The notes beneath the pieces are model-generated. The model did not search any database, had not been told where the DNA came from, and saw nothing but the letters and a program-made list of their open reading frames with translations. Below are positions 53,908 to 61,830 of a DNA stretch of 64,000 nt, piece by piece. The DNA is from an uncultured bacterium (GTDB taxonomy: Bacteria > Bacillota > Clostridia > Christensenellales > QALW01). The DNA lies in the NCBI GenBank assembly GCA_905214315.1, contig CAJMLN010000006.1:1-64000 (forward strand), in the 5' to 3' direction. Position 1 is the first letter of the stretch; the number at the start of each line of letters is the position of its first letter. The translations under genes were made by a program, and so were the position numbers.

Positions 53908-54400
53908 GAAAAAGCAGAAAAAACCGGAGCTTTTGTTTTTGCTGCTTGTTGCGGCGGCCCTGGCGGCCGCGGCAGCGGTATCGTTGTTTTTTGTACGCCC
54001 CGCGCGGGTGGACGGCGCTTCGATGGCCGGTACCCTGAACGCGGGAGACGTTATTTTGCTGGAGCAGTGCAGCTACCGCAGGGGAGAGCCCCAAAGGGGC
54101 GATATCGTTGCTTTTTTTAAAAAGGATGTAACCGGAGGCCTGCTTATAAAGCGGATTGTGGGGCTTCCGGGCGAGACGGTGGAAATTGCGGAGGGCGTGC
54201 TGTACGTCAATGGTTCCGCCCTGCCGGGATATTCCGGCTTTTTGGAGGATATGCCGGCCTGCCGGATAGCACGGGACTGCTACTTTGTGATAGGGGATAA
54301 TTTTAAAGAATCGGTGGATTCCCGTGCTTGGCGGGAGCCGTTTGTCCGCCGGGAGGATATCCGCGGCCGGTATTGGCGCCGCATTGTCTCGTTTGGCTGA
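53885..54400 (+). CDS. lepB: signal peptidase I
   Basis: 171-residue S26 peptidase. One N-terminal helix (about 15-37), then the catalytic Ser46 (GASMAGTL) and Lys89 (LIKRIVGLPGE), and the terminal GDNFKESVDSR box. It removes signal peptides outside the membrane. The start codon lies in the acidic tail of the previous gene and has no clear ribosome site, so translational coupling is likely. Its place in this set suggests export of cassette products, which is inference. Confidence 0.88.
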   Translation: MTTKIPNRKKQKKPELLFLLLVAAALAAAAAVSLFFVRPARVDGASMAGTLNAGDVILLEQCSYRRGEPQRGDIVAFFKKDVTGGLLIKRIVGLPGETVEIAEGVLYVNGSALPGYSGFLEDMPACRIARDCYFVIGDNFKESVDSRAWREPFVRREDIRGRYWRRIVSFG

Positions 54401-54425
54401 AAATCTTTATTTTTAGGAGCTTTTC

Positions 54426-56537
54426 ATGGGAATTATTGGGGAAATTCTCGGCACGCCGCTGGGATATGTTATGAAGCTGTGTTATGATCTGATTCACAAC
54501 TACGGCTTTGCCATTATTGTGTTTACGCTTTTTACCAAGGTGATTTTGTTTCCGGTTTCAATGCTGGTGCAGAAGAACTCGGTAAAAATGATTAAAATGA
54601 AGCCGGAGCTGGACGCGCTGAAATACCAGTATATCGACGATAAGGACGGCCTTTTGGACGCGCAGGCCGCGCTGTACAAGCGGGAGAAATACAGCCCCTT
54701 TGCCGGGACGATTCCGCTTTTAATTCAGCTGCCGCTGATCTTCGGCCTGATCGACGTGGTCTATCGGCCCTTAAAGCACATCCTGCACTTTCCGGCCGAG
54801 GCGATTTCTGCGTTTACCGCCAAGGCCTCGGAGCTTTTAGGCACGGCCGAGCTGGGCTCCTCACCGGAGCTGGTGGTCATGCGCTGCGCCAATGACCCGG
54901 CCAACCAGCAGGCGTTTCTGGATTTGCAAAACGGCGCGCTCTCCGGGCACGACGTAGGCGGTATGCTGGAGCGGATGCAGAGCGTGGATATGAACTTTTT
55001 CGGGTTCGATCTTTCAGCGGTGCCCTCGGTGGCCGTGCTGAACCTGCTGTTTCTGATTCCGGTTCTGGCGGGCCTGAGCGCGCTGATTATGTGCGTGGTG
55101 CAGAATAAGATCAACGTGCTGCAGATCGAGCAGAGCCCCCTTGCCCAATGGGGCATGACGCTGTTTATGATTGCTTTCTCCGTGTATTTTGCGTTCCTGG
55201 TGCCGGCGGGCGTGGGCGTATACTGGATTTTCGGCAATCTGTTTTCCATACCGGTTATGTATTTGGTAAACCTGATTTATAACCCCAAGGAATATATTGA
55301 TTATAAAACGTTAAATAAGCTCAAGGAAAAGGCGAAGGCCGAGCGGGAGCAGAAGCGCGCGGACAATAAGCTTTCGCGCCGGTATTATAAGGAGCTTTGC
55401 GCCGATCACAATTTAAGCAAAATGCGCCTGATGTTCTATTCGGAGCAGAGCGGCTTTTACAAGTATTTTGAAAGCATTATCGACGCGCTTTTGAAGAACA
55501 GCGACGAGACGATCTATTATGTCACCAGCGATCCTAAGGACGCGGTTTTTCAGAAGAACAACCCCAGAATCAAGCCGTACTATGTGGCGGGCAACCATTT
55601 GATCGCGCTGATGATGAAGCTGGAGTGCCGCATCGTGGTGATGACTACGCCGGATTTGGAAAAATATCATATCAAGCGCTCCAAGGTGCGCAGGAATATT
55701 GAGTATATTTACGTGGACCACGGCTGTACCAGCCTCAATCTGACGTACCGTCCCGGTGCACTGGATTATTTTGACACTATCTTTGCGGTAAGCCGGAATC
55801 AGGGCATTGAGGTGCGGGAAATCGAGCAGCTGCGCGGCACGCGGAAAAAACGGATTGTAAAATGCGGCTACGGGCTGATCGATAACATGACCCGAGCCTA
55901 TGAAAAGCTGGAAAAAACACAGAACGACCGCCCCGCGATATTGATTGCGCCCTCCTGGCAGTATGACAATATTCTGGACAGCTGTCTGGATAACCTGCTG
56001 GAAAGCCTGCTGAGCTGCGACCGGTATCGGGTTATCGTGCGTCCGCATCCGCAGTATATCCGGCGCTTTCCGCTGCAGATGGAAAGTATTTTGGAAAAGT
56101 ACCGCGGCCGCTTTAATGAGAATTTTAAAATAGAGACCGACTTTTCCTCCAATGTTACCGTTTATACGGCGGACATGGTGATTACCGACTGGTCGGCCAT
56201 CGCCTTTGAATTCAGCTTTACCACCTTAAAGCCCACGCTGTTTGTCAATACGCAGATGAAGGTGGTCAATAAGGATTATAAAAAGATCAAGATGAAGCCC
56301 TTTGATATCACCGCGCGCAATATTGTGGGAAAATCCGTGGAAAAGGAAGAGACGGCCGGTATTGCCGCCATAGCGGACGAGCTGCTTGCGCATCAGGCCG
56401 ACTATACGCAGAGCATTGCCCGGCTGAAGGAAAGCTATTTTTATAACCTGGGTCATAGCGGCGAGGCGGGAGCGCAATATATCATCGACCGCCTTTGCAC
56501 CGGCCCTGCATCGGCGGAGGCGGCCCAGGAGGAGTAG
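54426..56537 (+). CDS. fusion protein: YidC/Oxa1 membrane insertase plus CDP-glycerol glycerophosphotransferase
   Basis: 703 residues in one uninterrupted frame. Residues about 1-300 are a YidC/Oxa1 insertase (YGFAIIVFTLFTKVILFPVSM, YSPFAGTIPLLIQLPLIFGLIDVV, GVGVYWIFGNLFSIPVMYLVN). A charged, basic linker (about 300-335) leads to a GT-B glycerophosphotransferase domain (TagB/TagF type): His432 (YVDHGCTS), His541 (VRPHPQY) and Asp588/Ser590 (ITDWSAIAFEF), matching the catalytic histidine and CDP-binding regions of TagF. The gene has a good start (TTAGGAGC) and ends in a terminator. Such a fusion would place a polymer-extending enzyme at the membrane. No internal start near the junction suggests a split. 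Confidence 0.88.
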   Translation: MGIIGEILGTPLGYVMKLCYDLIHNYGFAIIVFTLFTKVILFPVSMLVQKNSVKMIKMKPELDALKYQYIDDKDGLLDAQAALYKREKYSPFAGTIPLLIQLPLIFGLIDVVYRPLKHILHFPAEAISAFTAKASELLGTAELGSSPELVVMRCANDPANQQAFLDLQNGALSGHDVGGMLERMQSVDMNFFGFDLSAVPSVAVLNLLFLIPVLAGLSALIMCVVQNKINVLQIEQSPLAQWGMTLFMIAFSVYFAFLVPAGVGVYWIFGNLFSIPVMYLVNLIYNPKEYIDYKTLNKLKEKAKAEREQKRADNKLSRRYYKELCADHNLSKMRLMFYSEQSGFYKYFESIIDALLKNSDETIYYVTSDPKDAVFQKNNPRIKPYYVAGNHLIALMMKLECRIVVMTTPDLEKYHIKRSKVRRNIEYIYVDHGCTSLNLTYRPGALDYFDTIFAVSRNQGIEVREIEQLRGTRKKRIVKCGYGLIDNMTRAYEKLEKTQNDRPAILIAPSWQYDNILDSCLDNLLESLLSCDRYRVIVRPHPQYIRRFPLQMESILEKYRGRFNENFKIETDFSSNVTVYTADMVITDWSAIAFEFSFTTLKPTLFVNTQMKVVNKDYKKIKMKPFDITARNIVGKSVEKEETAGIAAIADELLAHQADYTQSIARLKESYFYNLGHSGEAGAQYIIDRLCTGPASAEAAQEE

Positions 56538-56551
56538 GTGTTCAAAAACAG

Positions 56552-56588
56552 AAAAGAACAGCGCCAGAATGAACGACGCTTTCTTTTT
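56552..56588 (+). terminator. terminator after the YidC-glycerophosphotransferase gene
   Basis: AAAGAA-C-AGCG and CGCT-TTCTTT arms (56553-56563, 56577-56586) with a T-rich end. It separates this gene set from the ABC transporter operon. Confidence 0.65.
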
Positions 56589-56666
56589 GTTCCCAAAAAT
56601 CCGTAAAGCTTCGGTTTTGCGTTCACATACAAGCAAGAAAAATAAAAAATGAACGGGGAGGAATCC

Positions 56667-57662
56667 ATGATGAAACGCATCAGAAACCTTATTTCTTTTG
56701 TACTTATTTCAGTGCTTTTCCTTTGCGCAGCCTTTACCGGCTGCGGCGGAGAGAAAAAGGAAAAAGTAGTCATTTACACCAGCGCCGAGGATTTCCGGGT
56801 GGAAGACCTGCGGGAGCGGCTCAACGCACAGTTTCCGCAGTATGAAATCAATATCGAATATATGTCCACCGGTAATCATGCGGCCAAGCTTTTGGCCGAA
56901 GGCGTTAATACCGAATGCGATATTACCCATGACCTGGAATATCCGTATCTGGACAAGCTGGCCGAGGCGGAGGGACTGGCCGATCTTTCGGAATATGATA
57001 TGTCGGTATACGCACCCGATGCGGCGGTAAGCAAGTATTATATTCCTGAGGTGCGCAACGGCGGCGCGGTGATTGTGGACGCGGCCGCGCTTACGGAAAA
57101 GGGGCTGCCGGTGCCCGGCAGCTATCAGGATTTGCTGAAGCCGGAGTATAAGGGACTGGTAATTATGCCTAACCCCAAATCCTCGGGTACCGGATATATG
57201 TTTGTAAAGGCTCTGGCGGTTTCTATGGGCGAGGAAGAGGCTCTGGCTTATTTTGATCAGCTGAATGAAAACATTATTGAATATACCTCCTCCGGCTCCG
57301 GCCCGATCAACCGGCTGATTCAGAAGGAAGCGGCTATCGGTTTGGGAATGACCAGCCAGGCGGTAAACGCCAATCAGGAGGGCGGTAATTTTGAAATTCT
57401 GTTCTTTGAAGAGGGCTCGCCGTATTCTATGTACGGGCAGGCCATGATCCGCGGCAAGGAAACGCGCGAGGCGGTAAAGACCGTGTTTGATTTTATGGTC
57501 AATACCTATAACCGCGAGGCAAACAACAAGTTCTATCCCGAACAGATTTTCGCCGACGGCCCCGGCAAGGTGGAAAATTATCCCCAGAATATTCAGTATG
57601 CCGATATGGGCGATACCTCTCCCGAGAGCAAGGACGCGCTTTTGGCAAAGTGGAAATATTAG
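56667..57662 (+). CDS. ABC transporter solute-binding lipoprotein (iron/aminoethylphosphonate type)
   Basis: 331 residues. Lipoprotein signal (AAFTGC lipobox, Cys about 25) and a two-lobed binding protein of the family-1 iron/phosphonate kind (VVIYTSAEDFRVEDLRERL, GVNTECDITHDLEYPYLDKL, NPKSSGTGYMFVKAL, YTSSGSGPINRL). Members bind ferric iron, thiamine or 2-aminoethylphosphonate. First gene of an operon with ATPase, double-size permease and an HTH-cytidylyltransferase. ATG at 56667 follows GGGGAGGAATCC. Confidence 0.85.
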   Translation: MMKRIRNLISFVLISVLFLCAAFTGCGGEKKEKVVIYTSAEDFRVEDLRERLNAQFPQYEINIEYMSTGNHAAKLLAEGVNTECDITHDLEYPYLDKLAEAEGLADLSEYDMSVYAPDAAVSKYYIPEVRNGGAVIVDAAALTEKGLPVPGSYQDLLKPEYKGLVIMPNPKSSGTGYMFVKALAVSMGEEEALAYFDQLNENIIEYTSSGSGPINRLIQKEAAIGLGMTSQAVNANQEGGNFEILFFEEGSPYSMYGQAMIRGKETREAVKTVFDFMVNTYNREANNKFYPEQIFADGPGKVENYPQNIQYADMGDTSPESKDALLAKWKY

Positions 57663-57672
57663 GAGCAAAAGC

Positions 57673-58437
57673 ATGGAAAACGGCGATATCAAGCTGAAGG
57701 TCACCGGCCTTACAAAAAATTACGGGGAAAAGTGCGTGCTGGATCAGGTTTCCTTTTCCGTGTACGACGGCGAATTTCTTTCAGTGCTGGGCCCTTCAGG
57801 GTGCGGCAAAACCACGCTTCTGCGGATTCTGATCGGCCTGCTGGAGGCCGACGCCGGCTCGATCGTTAAGGACGGCGCGGAGATCACCCATGCCGCGGCC
57901 TCTGCCCGGGGGATGGGCATTGTCTTCCAGAATTACGCGCTGTTTGAAAACATGACGGTTCTGGGCAACGTGGAGTATGCCTTGAAAATCAAAAAGGATA
58001 CAAAAAAGCAGGCGCGCGCTCTGGCGCAGGCGATGCTGCAAAGAATGGGGCTGGAGGAGCATGCGGGCAAAAAGCCGCACGAGCTCTCCGGCGGGCAGCA
58101 GCAGCGCGTGGCCATTGCCAGAACGCTGGTGCTGAAGCCCGACATCATTCTGTTTGACGAGCCGATGTCGGCGCTGGACGTTGCCACACGGCTGATGCTC
58201 CGGCAGGAGCTGAAGGAGATCCAGCGTGAGTTCGGCACCACGATGATCTATATTACCCATGATCAGGAGGAGGCCTTTGCGCTTTCGGACCGGATTATGG
58301 TCATGGATAAGGCGCGGCTTGTGCAGATCGATACCCCTGAGCATATCATCGATATGCCGGCGGACGACTATGTGCGCAGCTTTGTCAACGACAATCTGCG
58401 CATCAAGATCGATTCGCTGGTAAAATACGTGAGGTGA
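57673..58437 (+). CDS. ABC transporter ATP-binding protein
   Basis: 254 residues. Walker A GPSGCGKTT, signature LSGGQQQRVAIARTL and Walker B ILFDEPMSALD are complete, with the switch histidine in THDQEEAF. It belongs to the Fbp/Pot/phosphonate importer group. Ten bases after the binding-protein gene; it overlaps the permease gene region closely. The ATG at 57673 has an AGGAGC site. Confidence 0.93.
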   Translation: MENGDIKLKVTGLTKNYGEKCVLDQVSFSVYDGEFLSVLGPSGCGKTTLLRILIGLLEADAGSIVKDGAEITHAAASARGMGIVFQNYALFENMTVLGNVEYALKIKKDTKKQARALAQAMLQRMGLEEHAGKKPHELSGGQQQRVAIARTLVLKPDIILFDEPMSALDVATRLMLRQELKEIQREFGTTMIYITHDQEEAFALSDRIMVMDKARLVQIDTPEHIIDMPADDYVRSFVNDNLRIKIDSLVKYVR

Positions 58438-58442
58438 GGGGC

Positions 58443-60101
58443 ATGAAGCGATTCGTATCTGCCGCCCGGGGAGAGAAGGCCGGCGCGGCGGTGAGCAAGA
58501 TCATTTTTGCTTCGGTGTTCGCGGCGTTCGTGCTGCTGCCGCTGGTGCGTATGCTGCTTTATATTGACGGCCGCAGTCTGCACGAGGTCTTTTCCGCGCC
58601 GTATTTTAAGGAGGCCGTCGTCAATTCTCTGACCTCAGGCGTAACGGCGTCGTTGATTTCCCTGCTGCTTGCGTACTTTTTAGCGGTATGTCTCTCCCGG
58701 GTGGATATCCGCCTTAAGAGCCTGTTCAGCGTGATTTTTATTCTGCCGATGCTGATTCCCTCCATTTCCCACGGCATGGGTCTGCTGCTGATTTTAGGCA
58801 ACAACGGCCTGGTTACCCGGCTGCTGCATTTGGATTTCAGTATTTACGGCTTCTGGGGAATTGTGGCGGGTTCGGTGATGTATACGTTCCCCGTGGCGTT
58901 TCTGATGTTCAGCGATATTTTAAAGTATGAGGATTATTCGCCCTATGAGGCGGCAAAGGTGCTGGGGGTTTCCGCTCCGCGGCGCTTTGCCTCCATTACG
59001 CTGCCCTATCTGCGGCGGCCGCTGATCTCCATTGTATTTACGGTGTTTACCATGATTATTACCGATTACGGCGTGCCGCTGATTATCGGCGGAAAGTTCA
59101 AAACGCTGTCGTCGGTGATGTATCAGGAAGCCATCGGTCGGCTGAATTTTGATAACGGTGCCGTGCTGGGCGCGGTACTGCTGGTTCCCGCGGTGATTGC
59201 GTTTGTATTTGACCTGCTCAACCGCGATAAGGGCAATATGAGCTTTGTTACCCGCCCCTTTGTGCTCTCTAAAAGCCGCGGGGCAAGGGCGGCGGCATAT
59301 GGCTTCTGCACGCTGGTGTCGCTTTTAGTCATGATTCCGCTGATCTGCTTTGTGCTGATCGGCTTTGCCAAACGGTATCCTACCGATCTGTCCTTTACGC
59401 TGAAAAACATACAAAAGACCTTTACGATGGACGCGGGAAAATATCTGGCCAATTCGGTGATTATTGCGCTTTGGGTATCGGTGCTGGGCATGGGAATCTC
59501 CTTTTTTGCCGCCTACCTGACGGCCCGCATGAAATCCGGCCTTTCCCGGCTGCTGCACCTGATCTGCATTACCACCGCGGCGATTCCCGGCATCGTGCTG
59601 GGCCTTTCCTATGCCATCGTGTTTAATCAGAGCTTTATCTATAATACGCTGATCATCCTGGTGGTGGTAAACCTGGTGCATTTCATTGCCTCGCCGTATA
59701 TGATGATGTATAATTCCTTTTCCAAGCTCAATGAAAATCTGGAGGCCGTGGGCAAAACCATGGGCGTCGGTCGGCTGCGGATGCTGAGGGACGTCTTTCT
59801 GCCCCAGAGCCTTTCCACAGTGCTGGAGGTTGGCAGCTATTTCTTTGTCAACTGTATGATGACGATTTCCGCCGTGTCCTTTTTGGGCAGCTCTTCCGCC
59901 GTTAAACCGGTTGCGCTGATGATCAATCAGTTTGAAGCGCAGATGCAGCTGGAATGCGCGGCGGTGGTGTCGCTGATGATTCTTCTGGTCAACATGCTGC
60001 TGAAGCTTTTGATTTTTGCAGTAAAAAAACAGATGGCGCGGCGCGGCCTGAAAAAAGCGCAGAAGGCGAGGAGTACATATGCTTACAAAAAAACAGTTTG
60101 A
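58443..60101 (+). CDS. ABC transporter permease, two fused permease domains
   Basis: 552 residues with about twelve membrane helices and two ABC permease modules in one chain, as in FbpB/ThiP/PhnU-PhnV-type importers. EAA-loop motifs occur in both halves (YEDYSPYEAAKVLGVSAPRRFASITLP and NENLEAVGKTMGVGRLRMLRDVFLPQ). The ATG at 58443 has an AGGTGAGGG site; a GTG three codons earlier is possible. The 3' end overlaps the HTH-cytidylyltransferase gene by 23 bases. Confidence 0.9.
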   Translation: MKRFVSAARGEKAGAAVSKIIFASVFAAFVLLPLVRMLLYIDGRSLHEVFSAPYFKEAVVNSLTSGVTASLISLLLAYFLAVCLSRVDIRLKSLFSVIFILPMLIPSISHGMGLLLILGNNGLVTRLLHLDFSIYGFWGIVAGSVMYTFPVAFLMFSDILKYEDYSPYEAAKVLGVSAPRRFASITLPYLRRPLISIVFTVFTMIITDYGVPLIIGGKFKTLSSVMYQEAIGRLNFDNGAVLGAVLLVPAVIAFVFDLLNRDKGNMSFVTRPFVLSKSRGARAAAYGFCTLVSLLVMIPLICFVLIGFAKRYPTDLSFTLKNIQKTFTMDAGKYLANSVIIALWVSVLGMGISFFAAYLTARMKSGLSRLLHLICITTAAIPGIVLGLSYAIVFNQSFIYNTLIILVVVNLVHFIASPYMMMYNSFSKLNENLEAVGKTMGVGRLRMLRDVFLPQSLSTVLEVGSYFFVNCMMTISAVSFLGSSSAVKPVALMINQFEAQMQLECAAVVSLMILLVNMLLKLLIFAVKKQMARRGLKKAQKARSTYAYKKTV

Positions 60102-60966
60102 TATTTTGGTATATCTTTCGGAAAACAGCTCCGGGCAGACGCAGCGGAGCATTGCCGCCGGCACAGGGCTTTCGGTGGGTACGGTGAATAAAACCATGGC
60201 CGAGCTTTCCGCCGCGGGCCTTGCGGGGGAAAACGCCATTGCCCCGGCGGGCCTGGCGGCGCTGGAGCCGTACCGGGTGCGCCGCGCGGTGTTTATTGCG
60301 GCGGGCTTCGGCTCCCGGCTGGCGCCCATTACCTTTAATACGCCCAAGCCCCTTGTGCGCGTAAAGGGACGGCGGATTATCGATTCCCTGCTGGACGCGG
60401 TTCTGGCGGCGGGAATTGAGGAAATTTACGTGGTGAGGGGATATTTGTGGGAGCAGTTCGACCAGCTGCTGTATCAGTATCCGATGATTAAATTTATCCA
60501 GAACCCCCTGTATAACGAGGCCAATAATATTTCCTCGGTATACTGCGCGCGGGACGTTATCCGGCAGGCCTATGTGCTGGAGGCGGATCTTCTGCTGTAT
60601 AACCCCGCCCTGATTAAAAAATACCAGTATTCCAGCAATTATCTGGGCGTGCCGGTGGAGAAAACCGAGGATTGGTGCTTTGAAACCGAAAACGGCCGGA
60701 TCACCCGGCTGCAGATCGGCGGGACGAATTGCTCGCACATGTTCGGCATTTCCTATTGGACGCAGGAGGACGGCGAAAAGCTGAGCCGGGACGTTGTAAG
60801 CGTGTATAACGCCCCCGGCGGAAAGGAACGGTACTGGGATCAGGTGGCGCTGGAATATTACCGCGCCAACTATGAGATTTCGGTGCGGGAATGCAGTTTT
60901 CGGGATATTATTGAGATCGATACCTTCAATGAACTCAAGCAGCTGGATCCGACCTACGATATGTAA
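60079..60966 (+). CDS. winged-helix/cytidylyltransferase fusion (LicC/PntC-type)
   Basis: 295 residues. Residues 1-65 are a winged helix-turn-helix (FDILVYLSENSSGQTQRSIAAGTGLSVGTVNKTMAELSAAG). Residues about 70-295 are a nucleotidyltransferase of the LicC/PntC group: FIAAGFGSRLAPITFNTPKPLV, NEANNISSVY, MFGISYWTQEDG, ERYWDQVAL and EIDTFNELKQL. LicC makes CDP-choline and PntC makes CMP-aminoethylphosphonate. Co-transcription with an importer (23-base overlap) suggests the imported compound is activated with CTP, and the winged helix may regulate the operon. Substrate is inference. Confidence 0.85.
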   Translation: MLTKKQFDILVYLSENSSGQTQRSIAAGTGLSVGTVNKTMAELSAAGLAGENAIAPAGLAALEPYRVRRAVFIAAGFGSRLAPITFNTPKPLVRVKGRRIIDSLLDAVLAAGIEEIYVVRGYLWEQFDQLLYQYPMIKFIQNPLYNEANNISSVYCARDVIRQAYVLEADLLLYNPALIKKYQYSSNYLGVPVEKTEDWCFETENGRITRLQIGGTNCSHMFGISYWTQEDGEKLSRDVVSVYNAPGGKERYWDQVALEYYRANYEISVRECSFRDIIEIDTFNELKQLDPTYDM

Positions 60967-60987
60967 CGGGTTTTTGGGTTTTTAAAA

Positions 60988-61026
60988 GCGAGGGCACGGG
61001 CTTTAGGGCGCTGTGCTCTTTTTTTA
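60988..61026 (+). terminator. terminator after the ABC transporter operon
   Basis: Imperfect GC-rich hairpin (GAGGGCAC... with ...GTGCTC, one bulge) followed by seven T. Confidence 0.75.
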
Positions 61027-61083
61027 TATTAACAATATTTTCCGTAGAAAGCGCTTTTTCGGCCCGCCGACGGGGAAAAGCAG

Positions 61084-61112
61084 TGGAAAAAGCTTCTTCG
61101 CTGTGCTATAAT
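61084..61112 (+). promoter_or_regulatory. promoter for the ECF sigma leader
   Basis: TGGAAA (61084-61089), 17-base spacer, perfect TATAAT (61107-61112). Same -35 variant as the promoters at 21615 and 31747. Confidence 0.65.
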
Positions 61113-61117
61113 GGCTT

Positions 61118-61249
61118 CGGAATACAAGCGCGAGGGAACAGAAATTTGTTGGAACGGAAAAGATGCAAAAAAACAGTCTGCCCGAACGCTAAGGGATTTG
61201 AGGAACCGTCGCTTTCGGCAAAGGTCTGCGCACAATCAGACCTTTTTTT
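61118..61249 (+). ncRNA. candidate attenuated leader or small RNA ending in a strong terminator
   Basis: From the predicted start (about 61118) an RNA of about 130 bases would end at a hairpin AAGGTCTG/CAGACCTT (61221-61228, 61237-61244) and seven T. No reading frame with a good ribosome site is evident within it. The ECF sigma gene starts 100 bases later. It could be a small RNA or a leader controlling read-through; no known riboswitch class was recognised. Confidence 0.45.
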
Positions 61250-61347
61250 GACCGGGTTTCAGGGCAAGAGGGAAAAAATTTTTTCTTTGCTGAAACATTT
61301 TGGCCTTTTGCAGCGTTTTAAGGGTGAAAGGGAAAGGAAAAACGGCT

Positions 61348-61830
61348 ATGAAGAACTATACCGATGAAGAGTTTAAACGAATCATGGACGACTGGGGCGA
61401 TATGGTTCTGCGGATCTGCTTTGTGCGGCTGCGGAACTTTGCCGACGCACAGGATGCGTTCCAGGAGGTCTTTTTAAAGCTGTACCGCGCAAAAAAAACG
61501 CCGGAGCCGGAATTTCTGAAGCCCTGGCTGATTAAAACGGCCTGCAATACCTGTGCTTCGCAGCTGCGCAGCCGCCGGATTTTCCTTCCCCTTTCAGAGG
61601 ATATCCCCGCGGCGGAGGCGTTTTATGACCGTACGGTTTTATCCGCTGTACTTTCCCTTTCCCAAACAGACCGCACGCTGGTGTATCTGTTTTATTACGA
61701 AAATTTAAAAACCGCGGAAATCGCCCGGATAACCGGTATAAAGGACGCGACCGTGCGTACGCGTCTGCGCCGGGCCAGGCTGACCTTAAAGGAAATTTTG
61801 CAGGAGGATTTGTATGAGGAATCATTTTAA
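61348..61830 (+). CDS. ECF-type RNA polymerase sigma factor
   Basis: 160-residue sigma-70 family factor with only regions 2 and 4. Region 2: DMVLRICFVRLRNFADAQDAFQEVFLKLYR. Region 4: LSLSQTDRTLVYLFYYENLKTAEIARITGIKDATVRTRLRRARLTLKEIL. The start at 61348 follows GGAAAGGA. It overlaps the next gene, its likely membrane regulator, by 17 bases. Confidence 0.92.
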   Translation: MKNYTDEEFKRIMDDWGDMVLRICFVRLRNFADAQDAFQEVFLKLYRAKKTPEPEFLKPWLIKTACNTCASQLRSRRIFLPLSEDIPAAEAFYDRTVLSAVLSLSQTDRTLVYLFYYENLKTAEIARITGIKDATVRTRLRRARLTLKEILQEDLYEESF

